This document shows positions 17,905-26,165 of a stretch of 64,000 nt of DNA, piece by piece. Both the position numbers and the translations under genes were made by a program. This DNA is from Chitinophaga pendula (GTDB taxonomy: Bacteria > Bacteroidota > Bacteroidia > Chitinophagales > Chitinophagaceae), in the NCBI RefSeq assembly GCF_020386615.1, contig NZ_CP077769.1, positions 3,782,001 to 3,846,000 on the forward strand, in the 5' to 3' direction. The notes under the pieces were generated by a model that saw only the letters and a list, made by a program, of their open reading frames with translations, did no database searches and was not told where the DNA came from. The first letter of the stretch is position 1. The number at the start of each line of letters is the position of its first letter.

Positions 17905-19392
17905 TCATTTCTCCAATGATTGCAGCGCTATATTTATTTCTTCCTGTTTTTCCTTTTCAAGTATAACTGTTGGCGGGGCGCCTCTTTCCTGGCAATCCAT
18001 AATGGAGCAACGTTCGCAGGCGGTGTTGACGATCTTTTCGGGTAATGAGGTATCGTGAACGAAGCGCATGTTTTGCAGCAGTTGTTTGTCCATCATGAGG
18101 CCCAGTGTTACGCTGACCATTTCATCGCTACTTTTCTGACGAGGTTTGGCGAAGGTGATGGCGAGATAGCGATTATGTGTCTGGTGGTAGTGAGATACCT
18201 GTATGCCGACGATCGGTTGTTTGTATTTCTTTTTGGCTACCTGTACGGCAGTTTGTTGCATCATACCGATGGCCAGCCATCTGCGGCAATAGTGTTCGCT
18301 GATGGCATTTGCGTGTGGGTTGTGCAATTGTGAGAGGTGTAGTTCTTTGGTGATCTCGTAGTGAGAGCGGGTGATATTGCCGGTCATGCGGAGGAAGAAC
18401 AGTTGATCGATACCGAAATGATGCGGCAGGATATTGGTAAGGCGTTGCATCAGCATTTCGGGTGTGACGCTGTATTTATCAAGGAGTTGCAGCCAGGCGG
18501 CTGCTTCCCATTTTTCCTGTCTTATAAGGGATCGCATGTCGGCTGCGATATTGTCTTCTGGTATGAGCAGGGCTGCAGCGAAGTAGGAAGCTCTGAAATT
18601 GTGCAATAATACGTCGAATGATGCCGGGTGCCGGATGATGGTTTCATAGGAGCGCTCTGTGATGTGCAGGTATTGAAAGGCCAGTTCTCTTGAGAGCAGG
18701 AATGCTTCCTGTGCCGGGTTGAGTTGTTTGTTGATGTACAATACTTTTTTCTCTGCGGCGAAGTAGGACCTGAGGCCATTGAGGGCTGAGACGGTGCCCA
18801 TTTTTTTCCGATCGATCTGAATGTTGTAATGATTTTCGAGGATGGCGCTGAGCGTATCTGGTTGCAGGGGGATGTTTTCTTCGAGGTTATGTTCCTGTCT
18901 GAAGCGGAGGGCGGAGGCTTCGAGGTCTTCAAAGTAGTTATCGTGGAGGTCTTGGTAAGAGCGGAGGGCGGTGGTATAGAAATTTTCTGTGGACATCTGG
19001 TATGCCCGTGATATTTTGATCAGTGTGCTGATGAAGGCGGTTACTTTATCGGGGGTGTTGGAGAAGAGTTCGAGTAGGCTGGCAGGTGAGAGGCCGAAAT
19101 GTTCCCATGGGATGACGTTGATGAATTCGGAGCTGATGAGGTCGATGATAGGTTGGAGTTTTTTGCCTCCGTTGAGGGATACGAGGTAATCGTATTCTAC
19201 GCCGAGGGCTTTTGTCAGGGCCATGATCTTGTCTGCTTTCGGGTATTTGCGGCCATTTTCGATATCGTGGAGATAGGAGATGGCGAGTTTGGTGGCATCG
19301 GATAGTTGTTGATATGACAATCCTTTTTGTTGCCGGAGGCTGCGTAGTTTAAGGCCGAATATGAGTTTTACGCTATCATTTTCTGAGATCAT
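17905..19392 (-). CDS. XRE-family regulator with degenerate ImmA/IrrE domain and short-chain acyl-CoA regulator domain (RamB/MlrA-like)
   Basis: I take the ATG at 19392 (MISENDSVKLIFGLKLR, 495 residues); a longer frame to 19542 would run across the divergent promoter and into malate synthase. It has an N-terminal helix-turn-helix (about 10-70, QQLSDATKLAISYLHDIENG) and a central ImmA/IrrE-like region where HExxH is replaced by SRELAFQYL. The C-terminal domain ends in a cysteine cluster (C459, C462, C467; CERCSIMDC). This architecture is that of regulators of acetate and propionate metabolism such as RamB. Divergence from malate synthase and isocitrate lyase supports control of the glyoxylate shunt. 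The ligand is inferred to be an acyl-CoA. Confidence 0.88.
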   Translation of the reverse strand: MISENDSVKLIFGLKLRSLRQQKGLSYQQLSDATKLAISYLHDIENGRKYPKADKIMALTKALGVEYDYLVSLNGGKKLQPIIDLISSEFINVIPWEHFGLSPASLLELFSNTPDKVTAFISTLIKISRAYQMSTENFYTTALRSYQDLHDNYFEDLEASALRFRQEHNLEENIPLQPDTLSAILENHYNIQIDRKKMGTVSALNGLRSYFAAEKKVLYINKQLNPAQEAFLLSRELAFQYLHITERSYETIIRHPASFDVLLHNFRASYFAAALLIPEDNIAADMRSLIRQEKWEAAAWLQLLDKYSVTPEMLMQRLTNILPHHFGIDQLFFLRMTGNITRSHYEITKELHLSQLHNPHANAISEHYCRRWLAIGMMQQTAVQVAKKKYKQPIVGIQVSHYHQTHNRYLAITFAKPRQKSSDEMVSVTLGLMMDKQLLQNMRFVHDTSLPEKIVNTACERCSIMDCQERGAPPTVILEKEKQEEINIALQSLEK

Positions 19393-19438
19393 ACGGCAAG
19401 CTATAAAAAAATCGGCTTGATACGAAAATATATTTTTT

Positions 19439-19453
19439 AGAGAAATTTTCTCT
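19439..19453. promoter_or_regulatory. Palindromic candidate operator in the regulator/aceB divergent promoter
   Basis: AGAGAAA-T-TTTCTCT, two perfect 7-bp arms around one base, lies midway between the two divergent starts. It overlaps the -33 zone of the malate synthase promoter (19469-19476). An additional AAAGAAAA half-site follows at 19457-19464. It is the natural candidate for the RamB-like regulator, giving autoregulation and control of aceBA. No binding data are available. Confidence 0.5.
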
Positions 19454-19468
19454 TTTAAAGAAAATACA

Positions 19469-19476
19469 TACATTTG
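19469..19476 (+). promoter_or_regulatory. Bacteroidota-type -7 element for malate synthase
   Basis: TACATTTG matches TAnnTTTG exactly, with TTTT 19 bp upstream at the -33 position. A start of transcription about 6 bp downstream would give a leader of only 4-10 nt before ATG 19486 or 19492, so the mRNA may be almost leaderless. Confidence 0.55.
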
Positions 19477-19485
19477 GAGAAATCC

Positions 19486-21099
19486 ATGATTATGATTACG
19501 CCCATCCCGACAACATCGACGAGGCGCAGGGCCAGCATACATGCCCCTGCCCGGACGGCTTATCCGCAGGTATTAACGGAGGAAGCCCTGGTATTTCTCT
19601 CTGAGCTGCATCATCATTTTAATGCGACCCGGCTCCGGTTGTTATCAGAGCGGGCGGCGGTGCAGGCGCGTATTGAGCAGGGTAAGTGGCTGGATTTTGA
19701 TCCGGCGACGGCGGATATCCGGGTCGGATATTGGGAGGTTTCGGCGCCACCGGCTGATCTGCAGGACAGGCGGGTAGAGATTACGGGACCTGTGGACCGG
19801 AAGATGATGATCAACGCCTTGAATTCGGGTGCGAATGTGTTCATGGCAGATCTGGAGGACAGTCATACTCCCAGCTGGGATAATGTGTTGCAAGGGCAGA
19901 TCAATTTGCAGGATGCGGTTCGGCGGACGATCAGTTATACCAATGAGCAAGGCAAACAGTATGTATTGGGGATGCAGGTGGCTACGCTGATGGTGCGGCC
20001 GAGGGGATGGCATTTGACGGAGCGGCATTTACGTATTGGTGCGGAAGCTATGAGTGCCAGTTTGTTTGACTTTGGTTTGTATTTTTTCCATAATGCGGAG
20101 GAGTTGTTGAACCGGGGCAGCGGGCCATATTTTTATCTGCCTAAGCTGGAGAGTTACCTGGAGGCACGGTTATGGAACGAGGTATTTGATTTTGCGGAGC
20201 GATATCTGCAATTACCGGAAGGTTGTACGAAGGCGACGGTGTTGATAGAGACGATACCTGCGGTTTTTCAGATGCACGAGATATTATGGGAGTTGCGTAC
20301 ACGGTCGGTGGGGCTTAACTGTGGACGATGGGATTACATCTTTTCATTTATCAAAAAGCACAAGGATATTCCCGGTTATTTATTTCCGGACCGGTCTCAG
20401 ATCACGATGACGGTGCCCTGTATGCGTGCTTATACGCAGTTGGTGGTGAAGACCTGTCACCGGCGGGGTATACATGCGATTGGCGGGATGGCGGCGCAGA
20501 TACCTATCCGGGATGATGAGCGTGCGAATGCGCTGGCAATGGAGCGGGTGCGGGCGGACAAGTTGCGGGAGGTAATAGACGGGCATGACGGTACGTGGGT
20601 GGCTCATCCGGGATTGGTACCGGTGGCTAAGGCGATCTTTGATGAGCATATGCCTACGCCACATCAGCTCCATGAAAAAAGAAGTGATTTTCATACTACG
20701 GCGGAAGCGTTGCTGGCGTTGCCGGAAGGCAGTATTACGGTGAGGGGGGTACGTTTGAATATCCAGGTTGGCATCCTTTACCTGGAGAGCTGGCTGCGAG
20801 GTAACGGAGCGGTAGCTATTCACTATCTTATGGAGGATGCGGCTACTGCTGAGATCTCCCGTATCCAGGTATGGCAATGGCTACGGGCGCAGGTAAGGTT
20901 AGATGACGGACGGACGCTGACGTACGGGTATTACCAGGAGTTGCTGGCGGATGAGGTAGGTAAGATACGCGTGTTGGTGGGGTCAGCAGCCTATGCCGGC
21001 GGGCAGTTTGACGCTGCTATCCGGTTGTTTGAGCAGTTGGTGACGGCTGCGGTCTGTGAAGACTTTCTGACTATACCTGCTTATACACTTATTGACTGA
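19486..21099 (+). CDS. aceB: Malate synthase A
   Basis: Condenses glyoxylate and acetyl-CoA to malate, the second step of the glyoxylate shunt. The protein has 537 residues from ATG 19486, close to the usual 530-540 of malate synthase A. An upstream TTG (19474) overlaps the promoter and is rejected; ATG 19492 is also possible. Diagnostic motifs are MADLEDSHTPSWDN (about 115), MQVATLMVRPRGWHL, LIETIPAVFQMHEILWELR, and LNCGRWDYIFSFIKKHKD (about 273-290), with the catalytic base region further on. It is followed 43 bp later by isocitrate lyase, forming an aceBA unit divergent from its probable regulator. Confidence 0.97.
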   Translation: MIMITPIPTTSTRRRASIHAPARTAYPQVLTEEALVFLSELHHHFNATRLRLLSERAAVQARIEQGKWLDFDPATADIRVGYWEVSAPPADLQDRRVEITGPVDRKMMINALNSGANVFMADLEDSHTPSWDNVLQGQINLQDAVRRTISYTNEQGKQYVLGMQVATLMVRPRGWHLTERHLRIGAEAMSASLFDFGLYFFHNAEELLNRGSGPYFYLPKLESYLEARLWNEVFDFAERYLQLPEGCTKATVLIETIPAVFQMHEILWELRTRSVGLNCGRWDYIFSFIKKHKDIPGYLFPDRSQITMTVPCMRAYTQLVVKTCHRRGIHAIGGMAAQIPIRDDERANALAMERVRADKLREVIDGHDGTWVAHPGLVPVAKAIFDEHMPTPHQLHEKRSDFHTTAEALLALPEGSITVRGVRLNIQVGILYLESWLRGNGAVAIHYLMEDAATAEISRIQVWQWLRAQVRLDDGRTLTYGYYQELLADEVGKIRVLVGSAAYAGGQFDAAIRLFEQLVTAAVCEDFLTIPAYTLID

Positions 21100-21142
21100 T
21101 CCTTTTTTGTCCTTTCATTCTCCACTTTAAAACCCAAGTAAC

Positions 21143-22414
21143 ATGCAAAACAAGATCAACGAGCTTACTACAAATTGGGCGACGCAGTCCCGATGGGCAG
21201 GTATTAAGCGGCCTTATACGGCCGAGCAGGTGTTGCGCCTGCGGGGTAAGGTAACTGTTGCCCATTCATTAGCGGCGATGGGAGCGGAAAAGTTATGGCA
21301 TCAGCTCCATATGCAACCTCCGGTTACGGCGTTGGGAGCGATGAGCGGCAACCAGGCAGTGCAGGCGGTGTCGGCGGGGCTGGATGCAATTTATCTCAGC
21401 GGGTGGCAGGTGGCGGCGGACGCTAATCTTGCCGGGCATATGTATCCTGATCAGTCGTTGTATCCGGCGAATTCAGTACCTGAGGTGGTGAAGCGGATTA
21501 ACAATGCGTTGTTGCGATGTGAGCAGATAGACTCTGTTAACGGTGTTAATGAACGGGACTGGGTGGTGCCGATCGTAGCAGATGCGGAAGCTGGTTTTGG
21601 TGGTAACCTGAATGCCTTTGAGCTGATGAAGGAGATGATAGTGGCCGGAGCTGCCGGGGTTCATTTTGAGGATCAGTTGTCATCGGCGAAGAAGTGCGGT
21701 CATTTGGGCGGGAAGGTGCTGGTATCTACACAGGAGGCGATCCACAAGCTTGTATCAGCGAGACTGGCGGCGGATGTGATGGGCACTCCGACGATCCTGA
21801 TTGCCAGGACGGATGCGGAGGCGGCGACACTTATCACCAGTGATATTGACGAGCGGGACCGGCGGTTCTTAACGGGAGAACGTACGAGTGAAGGTTTTTT
21901 CCAGGTGCGTAACGGGTTGGAGGCCTGTATTTCCCGCGGACTTTCTTATGCGCCTTATTCGGATATGCTTTGGATGGAGACCTCTCATCCTGATCTTGCT
22001 ATGGCCCGTGATTTTGCGCAGGCGATCCATGATCGTTATCCCGGTAAGTTACTGGCATATAACTGTTCGCCATCTTTCAATTGGGCGCGTCATCTTGGTG
22101 AGGCGGAGATGGAGCGGTTCCGGGAGGAGCTGGCGGAGCTGGGTTATTGTTTTCAGTTCATTACGTTAGCTGGGTTTCATGCATTGAACAGTTCTATGTT
22201 TGAACTATCCTGTGCTTATAAGACGAGGGGGATGGCCGGTTTCTCGCAGTTACAGCAACGTGAGTTTCAGTTACAGGAGCAGGGATTCCGGGCTATCAAA
22301 CACCAGCATTTTGTAGGGACAGGTTATTTCGACTATGTGCAGCATGCGGTACAGCAAGGCAGTTCTTCTACGGTGGCGATGAAGGACAGCACGGAGGCGG
22401 CACAATTCCATTGA
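21143..22414 (+). CDS. aceA: Isocitrate lyase
   Basis: Cleaves isocitrate to glyoxylate and succinate, allowing net carbon gain from acetyl-CoA. The 423-residue length is normal for bacterial enzymes. The active-site loop [11 protein letters not shown] with the catalytic cysteine is intact, as are [25 protein letters not shown] and the YNCSPSFNW motif. It is co-transcribed with malate synthase and sits directly upstream of the beta-oxidation operon on the opposite strand, consistent with growth on fatty acids or acetate. Confidence 0.98.
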   Translation: MQNKINELTTNWATQSRWAGIKRPYTAEQVLRLRGKVTVAHSLAAMGAEKLWHQLHMQPPVTALGAMSGNQAVQAVSAGLDAIYLSGWQVAADANLAGHMYPDQSLYPANSVPEVVKRINNALLRCEQIDSVNGVNERDWVVPIVADAEAGFGGNLNAFELMKEMIVAGAAGVHFEDQLSSAKKCGHLGGKVLVSTQEAIHKLVSARLAADVMGTPTILIARTDAEAATLITSDIDERDRRFLTGERTSEGFFQVRNGLEACISRGLSYAPYSDMLWMETSHPDLAMARDFAQAIHDRYPGKLLAYNCSPSFNWARHLGEAEMERFREELAELGYCFQFITLAGFHALNSSMFELSCAYKTRGMAGFSQLQQREFQLQEQGFRAIKHQHFVGTGYFDYVQHAVQQGSSSTVAMKDSTEAAQFH

Positions 22415-22579
22415 TGATTCTATTGTCATAAAATACGGTATTGATTTTATCGTTATAGTCATACACCAATACGGGGAGCGGAGGTGTGCCTGCCGTCTCC
22501 CTTTTTTTTCCGCTTTCGTCTTTGATGAAGCCATTGATAAAGCGTAAATTACAGGAGCGAACTAAAATAAACTGTGTGA

Positions 22580-23815
22580 ATGACATACAATGAATTGTAT
22601 CAACACCTTCGAACTGCACATGATGAACAACAAGCTGAGCAAGTAATCCCTGCACTACATGTAAAATTGCTTCGATTTAAATTCTGTTCCAGAGGCGTCC
22701 CATTTTTACCCGGAGCTCATTCCTACAACTGTGCAGAGCACGGTATGGAGTTTAACGGGCAGGAGCTTGCTACCGGAGGTTCCTATTCTCCGGAGCGATC
22801 ATTACTGGATACGCATGATAGTGCGATCCATTGTAACGAGATATTTCATTACCTGATGATGCAACCTGCTGAGGAGGCGTTGTCGAAGGGAGTTATCCTG
22901 TTGTTTCACGGGCTTAATGAGAAGTCCTGGGATAAGTATCTTCCTTGGGCGTATCAGTTGATGAAGCTGACGGGTAAGTCGGTGATATTATTTCCTATTG
23001 CTTTTCATATGAACCGGTCTCCGGAGGCCTGGTCGAATGCGAAGTTGATGCAGCAGGTGGCACATATCCGGGCGCAGCATCATCAGCATAATTCTCATAT
23101 TTCGTTTGTGAATGCTGCGATCAGCACGCGGCTGGAGGAGAATCCGCAGCGTTTGTTCTGGTCGGGGTTGCAGACTTATAAGGATGTAGCTGATTTTCTG
23201 CTGCAGCTGAAGAAGGGTGCTCATTCTCATATAGGGGCTGATGCGACGGTGGATCTTTTCGGTTATTCTATCGGTGCTTTCTTTTCGATCATATTACTTA
23301 TGGCGAATCCGCACGCCATGTTATCGCGGAGTAAGTTATTCCTATTCTGTGGTGGTACTACGTTGGACCGGATGTATCCTGCCAGCAGGTATATACTGGA
23401 TACGCGGTCGTCGGTAGCCTTGCAGAGTTATTTTGCGGAGCAGATGAACAATGATTTCCGGGGAGAGCGGCGGCTGGCGCATTATCTGAGTGATGCGCAC
23501 GGGGAGGAAAGCAGCTTTAAGACGATGTTGCAGTACAATCATTACAAGGAGACGCGGGAGCAGCGGCTGGCAACGTTGTCGGACCGTATTTATGCTATTC
23601 CGTTAAAGCAGGACAGTATTATTCCTCCTGTGGAGGTGATTAATTTATTGCAAGGGGATTTCCGGAATATTCCCATCCCGGTAGAGATTATGGATTTCAA
23701 GTATCCTTATTCGCATGTGAATCCATTTCCGTTGGGCCGTAAGCATCATGGGCTGGTGGATACTGCTTTTCATGAGGTGATGCAGAAGGCGGCCCATTTC
23801 CTTGGCAGCTTATAA
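22580..23815 (+). CDS. DUF6051-type alpha/beta-hydrolase
   Basis: This 411-residue protein, with no signal peptide, has alpha/beta-hydrolase features: an oxyanion-type HGLNE (110-114) and a nucleophile elbow GYSIG with Ser230. The C-terminal segment IPLKQDSIIPP supplies a candidate acid, and HHGLVD or YSHVNPFP a candidate histidine. The substrate is unknown. Its position between the glyoxylate shunt and beta-oxidation genes suggests an acyl-ester or lipid substrate, but the gene has its own 165-bp upstream spacer and its own terminator. I recognise it as the DUF6051 family by overall pattern; the function is not established. Confidence 0.75.
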   Translation: MTYNELYQHLRTAHDEQQAEQVIPALHVKLLRFKFCSRGVPFLPGAHSYNCAEHGMEFNGQELATGGSYSPERSLLDTHDSAIHCNEIFHYLMMQPAEEALSKGVILLFHGLNEKSWDKYLPWAYQLMKLTGKSVILFPIAFHMNRSPEAWSNAKLMQQVAHIRAQHHQHNSHISFVNAAISTRLEENPQRLFWSGLQTYKDVADFLLQLKKGAHSHIGADATVDLFGYSIGAFFSIILLMANPHAMLSRSKLFLFCGGTTLDRMYPASRYILDTRSSVALQSYFAEQMNNDFRGERRLAHYLSDAHGEESSFKTMLQYNHYKETREQRLATLSDRIYAIPLKQDSIIPPVEVINLLQGDFRNIPIPVEIMDFKYPYSHVNPFPLGRKHHGLVDTAFHEVMQKAAHFLGSL

Positions 23816-23821
23816 TATTTC

Positions 23822-23860
23822 AACACCCCATCGTTGCTGACGGGGTGTTCTTTATTTTTC
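23822..23860 (+). terminator. Intrinsic terminator after the alpha/beta-hydrolase gene
   Basis: AACACCCC (23822-23829) pairs with GGGGTGTT (23842-23849), and CTTTATTTTT follows on the plus strand. The T-run overlaps the 3' end of the convergent thioesterase gene. Confidence 0.8.
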
Positions 23861-24289
23861 TTCTATTGTAAAATCTTCGCTTTTGGGTACTGCCATGAAC
23901 AGGTTGTTCAGGTCTGGCGGCAGTGTTATTATTTTACGGCGTTCGGTATCGAGCCATGCTCCTTCTACGGTGATGACGGCAGCTTTCACGCCATCGCTAC
24001 GAAATATTTCATTCCGGATGGTCCAGCGGGATCCATTGGGTCTGTAGCGTATGAGTTCTGCTGATACTTTGATTGTTTCGTTGAGGCTGACTTCGCGGAG
24101 GTATACTGATTCTTCTTTAAACAGGACGGGGCCGACTTTCAACTCGAGGAATGTTTTCGGGTTGAGGCCTACGGAGGCGAGTAGTGCGAGCCTGCCCTGT
24201 GCGGCGTAGTCTGCGTAGGCGGAATGTCTCATGTGTCCATTGACATCTATTTGTGCCCACAGTACCTGTCCTTCATAAAATATGTTCAT
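23852..24289 (-). CDS. Acyl-CoA thioesterase (4HBT hotdog family)
   Basis: This 145-residue protein has the hotdog signature: QVLWAQIDVNGHMRHSAYADY near the N-terminus, with Asp15 as probable catalytic residue, and a helix with RLALLASVG. It hydrolyses acyl-CoA to free acid and CoA, which can relieve CoA sequestration during beta-oxidation. It is the last gene of the minus-strand fatty-acid operon, 75 bp after etfA across a spacer containing a strong hairpin. The substrate chain length cannot be told from sequence. Confidence 0.85.
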   Translation of the reverse strand: MNIFYEGQVLWAQIDVNGHMRHSAYADYAAQGRLALLASVGLNPKTFLELKVGPVLFKEESVYLREVSLNETIKVSAELIRYRPNGSRWTIRNEIFRSDGVKAAVITVEGAWLDTERRKIITLPPDLNNLFMAVPKSEDFTIEEK

Positions 24290-24328
24290 CTACACTGGAT
24301 TTTCTACATGACGATTGTGTGATCAGTT

Positions 24329-24355
24329 ATCCGGACCTGCGGTGCAGGTCCGGAT
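24329..24355 (-). promoter_or_regulatory. Perfect 12-bp stem hairpin between etfA and the thioesterase gene
   Basis: ATCCGGACCTGC (24329-24340) and its exact complement (24344-24355) enclose a 3-base loop. No U-tract follows on the minus strand, so it may slow polymerase or protect the upstream mRNA end instead of fully terminating. Confidence 0.65.
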
Positions 24356-24364
24356 GCTGGTATA

Positions 24365-25342
24365 TTAGTTTTGCGACGCTTTGAATTTCTCAACGGCGGC
24401 GGTTAGTTTGGGTACTATTTCGAGTGCATCTCCTACGATACCATAGTCGGCGGCTTTGAAGAAAGGTGCTTCGGGATCTTTGTTGATCACTACGATGGTT
24501 TTGGAGCCATTTACTCCTGCGAGGTGTTGGATGGCGCCGGATATACCCACTGCAATATACAGATTCGGGCGGATGGTTCCGCCTGTCTGGCCTACGTGTT
24601 CGTGGTGCGGGCGCCAGTGGGCGTCGGCTACGGGGCGGGAGCAGGCGAGTACGGCGCCGAGGCTACCAGCCAGTGATTCGAGTATGCCCCAGTTTTCGGG
24701 ACCTTTGAGTCCGCGGCCACCGCTTACTACGAGTTCTGCTTCGCTGAGGGGAACGGCGCCGGTCACTTTATTAACGGCTTTGACCTGTATGGCGAAGTCG
24801 CGGTCGTCGAAGGTAACGCTGAGAGGTTCTACTGTGGCGGTGCCTTCTGCCGGTTTAACCTGGAAGCTATTGGGCATGAGGGTAACGATCTTCACATCGC
24901 TGCTGATGTTAACGAATGCGAAGGCTTTACCGGAGAAAACGTTCTTTTTCACCACGAATCCGTTGGACAGGTCGGGTAAAGAGATGGCGCCTGCTACGAG
25001 GCCTGCTTTGAGTACGGCTGCGAGTCGTGGGGCGACTGCTTTGCCGATCACATCGTGTCCGGCTATGATTACCTTTGCGCTTTCTTTTTCCGCTGCGGCG
25101 ATGAGCACTTTGGTATATGCTTTAGCGCTGAGATTGTCGAGGCGTGCGTCGGCTACCTGCAATACTTTCTGTGCGCCATAAGCGCCAAGGCCCTGCATAG
25201 CTTCGGCGGAGGCGTTGCCAGGTACTACGGCGGTGAGCGAGGTATTTAATGCCTTTGCGATGGCTGCGGCATATTGTACCTGTTCGAATACTTTCTTTTT
25301 GAATGAACCCTGTGTGTGTTCAGCTAATACTATAACAGACAT
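24365..25342 (-). CDS. etfA: Electron transfer flavoprotein alpha subunit
   Basis: Carries FAD and passes electrons from acyl-CoA dehydrogenase towards ETF-quinone oxidoreductase. I choose ATG 25342 (MSVIVLAEHTQGSF, 325 residues); the frame extends to 25369, but that would abut etfB with an atypical N-terminus. The C-terminal FAD domain is intact: VSGGRGLKGPENW, GQTGGTIRPNLYIAVGISGA and VVINKDPEAPFFKAADYGIVGD. It forms a heterodimer with EtfB encoded immediately upstream. It lies in the operon with acyl-CoA ligase and dehydrogenase. Confidence 0.96.
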   Translation of the reverse strand: MSVIVLAEHTQGSFKKKVFEQVQYAAAIAKALNTSLTAVVPGNASAEAMQGLGAYGAQKVLQVADARLDNLSAKAYTKVLIAAAEKESAKVIIAGHDVIGKAVAPRLAAVLKAGLVAGAISLPDLSNGFVVKKNVFSGKAFAFVNISSDVKIVTLMPNSFQVKPAEGTATVEPLSVTFDDRDFAIQVKAVNKVTGAVPLSEAELVVSGGRGLKGPENWGILESLAGSLGAVLACSRPVADAHWRPHHEHVGQTGGTIRPNLYIAVGISGAIQHLAGVNGSKTIVVINKDPEAPFFKAADYGIVGDALEIVPKLTAAVEKFKASQN

Positions 25343-25369
25343 AATAAATTTCTTTCCGTGTTTTTGCAA

Positions 25370-26113
25370 TCAGATTACTTTCGCATCGTTGTGTAATGCG
25401 GCGATGAGTTCGTCTACCTGTTCGGTAGTAAACAGTTTTACTGCTGTTTTTGCAGGCGGCAATTCATACGAGACGATATTGCTCAGTGCGGAGGTACCTG
25501 CGGGAGCGATCACTTTCAGTGGTTTGGTACGAGCGGCCATGATCCCTCTCATGTTAGGGATGCGGGCTTCGGCTACTCCTTTCTGGCAGGCGATGACCAG
25601 CGGGAGTGGTGCGATGTCCACTTCTTCTCCCCCTTCGATCTCGCGGGATACTTCCGCGGTGTTGTTGCTGATTTCGATCTTGGTGGCCAGGCCTATGTAG
25701 TCCATATCGAGGAGGCCAGCCACCATGGCGCCTACAGCAGCGTTATTGTAGTCGATGGATTCTTTACCACAGAGTACGAGGTCATAATTTTCTGCTTTGG
25801 CATATGCGGCTATTTCTGCTGCCACGATGTATGGGTCTGTGCTGTCGGTATCTATTCTTACGGCTTCATCTCCGCCGATGGCCAATGCTTTACGGATCAC
25901 CGGTTCTGCATCTGCCTTTCCTACGGTGATAAGGTGTACGGCGGAGGCGGCGCCACTCTCTTTCAGTTCAAGGGCTCTTACCAATGCATACCATTCATCA
26001 TACGGGTTTACGATCATCGTTACGCCCTGTGTGTTGAAGTGTGTGTTGTTATCGCTGAATGCGATCTTGGTAGTGGTATCAGGCACCTGGCTGATACAAA
26101 CTAATATTCTCAT
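25370..26113 (-). CDS. etfB: Electron transfer flavoprotein beta subunit
   Basis: This 247-residue protein begins MRILVCISQVPDTTTKIAF and contains NPYDEWYALVRALELKE, LVLCGKESIDYNNAAVGAMV and the VREIEGG-like segment VSREIEGGEEV, with the C-terminal MAARTKPL stretch typical of EtfB. It binds AMP structurally and forms the docking side for acyl-CoA dehydrogenase. The order etfB-etfA follows the usual arrangement. It lies 52 bp after the acyl-CoA ligase stop. Confidence 0.96.
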   Translation of the reverse strand: MRILVCISQVPDTTTKIAFSDNNTHFNTQGVTMIVNPYDEWYALVRALELKESGAASAVHLITVGKADAEPVIRKALAIGGDEAVRIDTDSTDPYIVAAEIAAYAKAENYDLVLCGKESIDYNNAAVGAMVAGLLDMDYIGLATKIEISNNTAEVSREIEGGEEVDIAPLPLVIACQKGVAEARIPNMRGIMAARTKPLKVIAPAGTSALSNIVSYELPPAKTAVKLFTTEQVDELIAALHNDAKVI

Positions 26114-26165
26114 ACTTTGTTCCTTTTTATTAGAATAAAATTTGCTACTTCTTTTTTTATATTAT

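Noticed and set aside
17905..19542. The longest frame for the RamB-like regulator, starting at 19542
   Set aside because: The extra N-terminus crosses the palindrome, the -7 element and the malate synthase start; the ATG at 19392 precedes the XRE helix-turn-helix.
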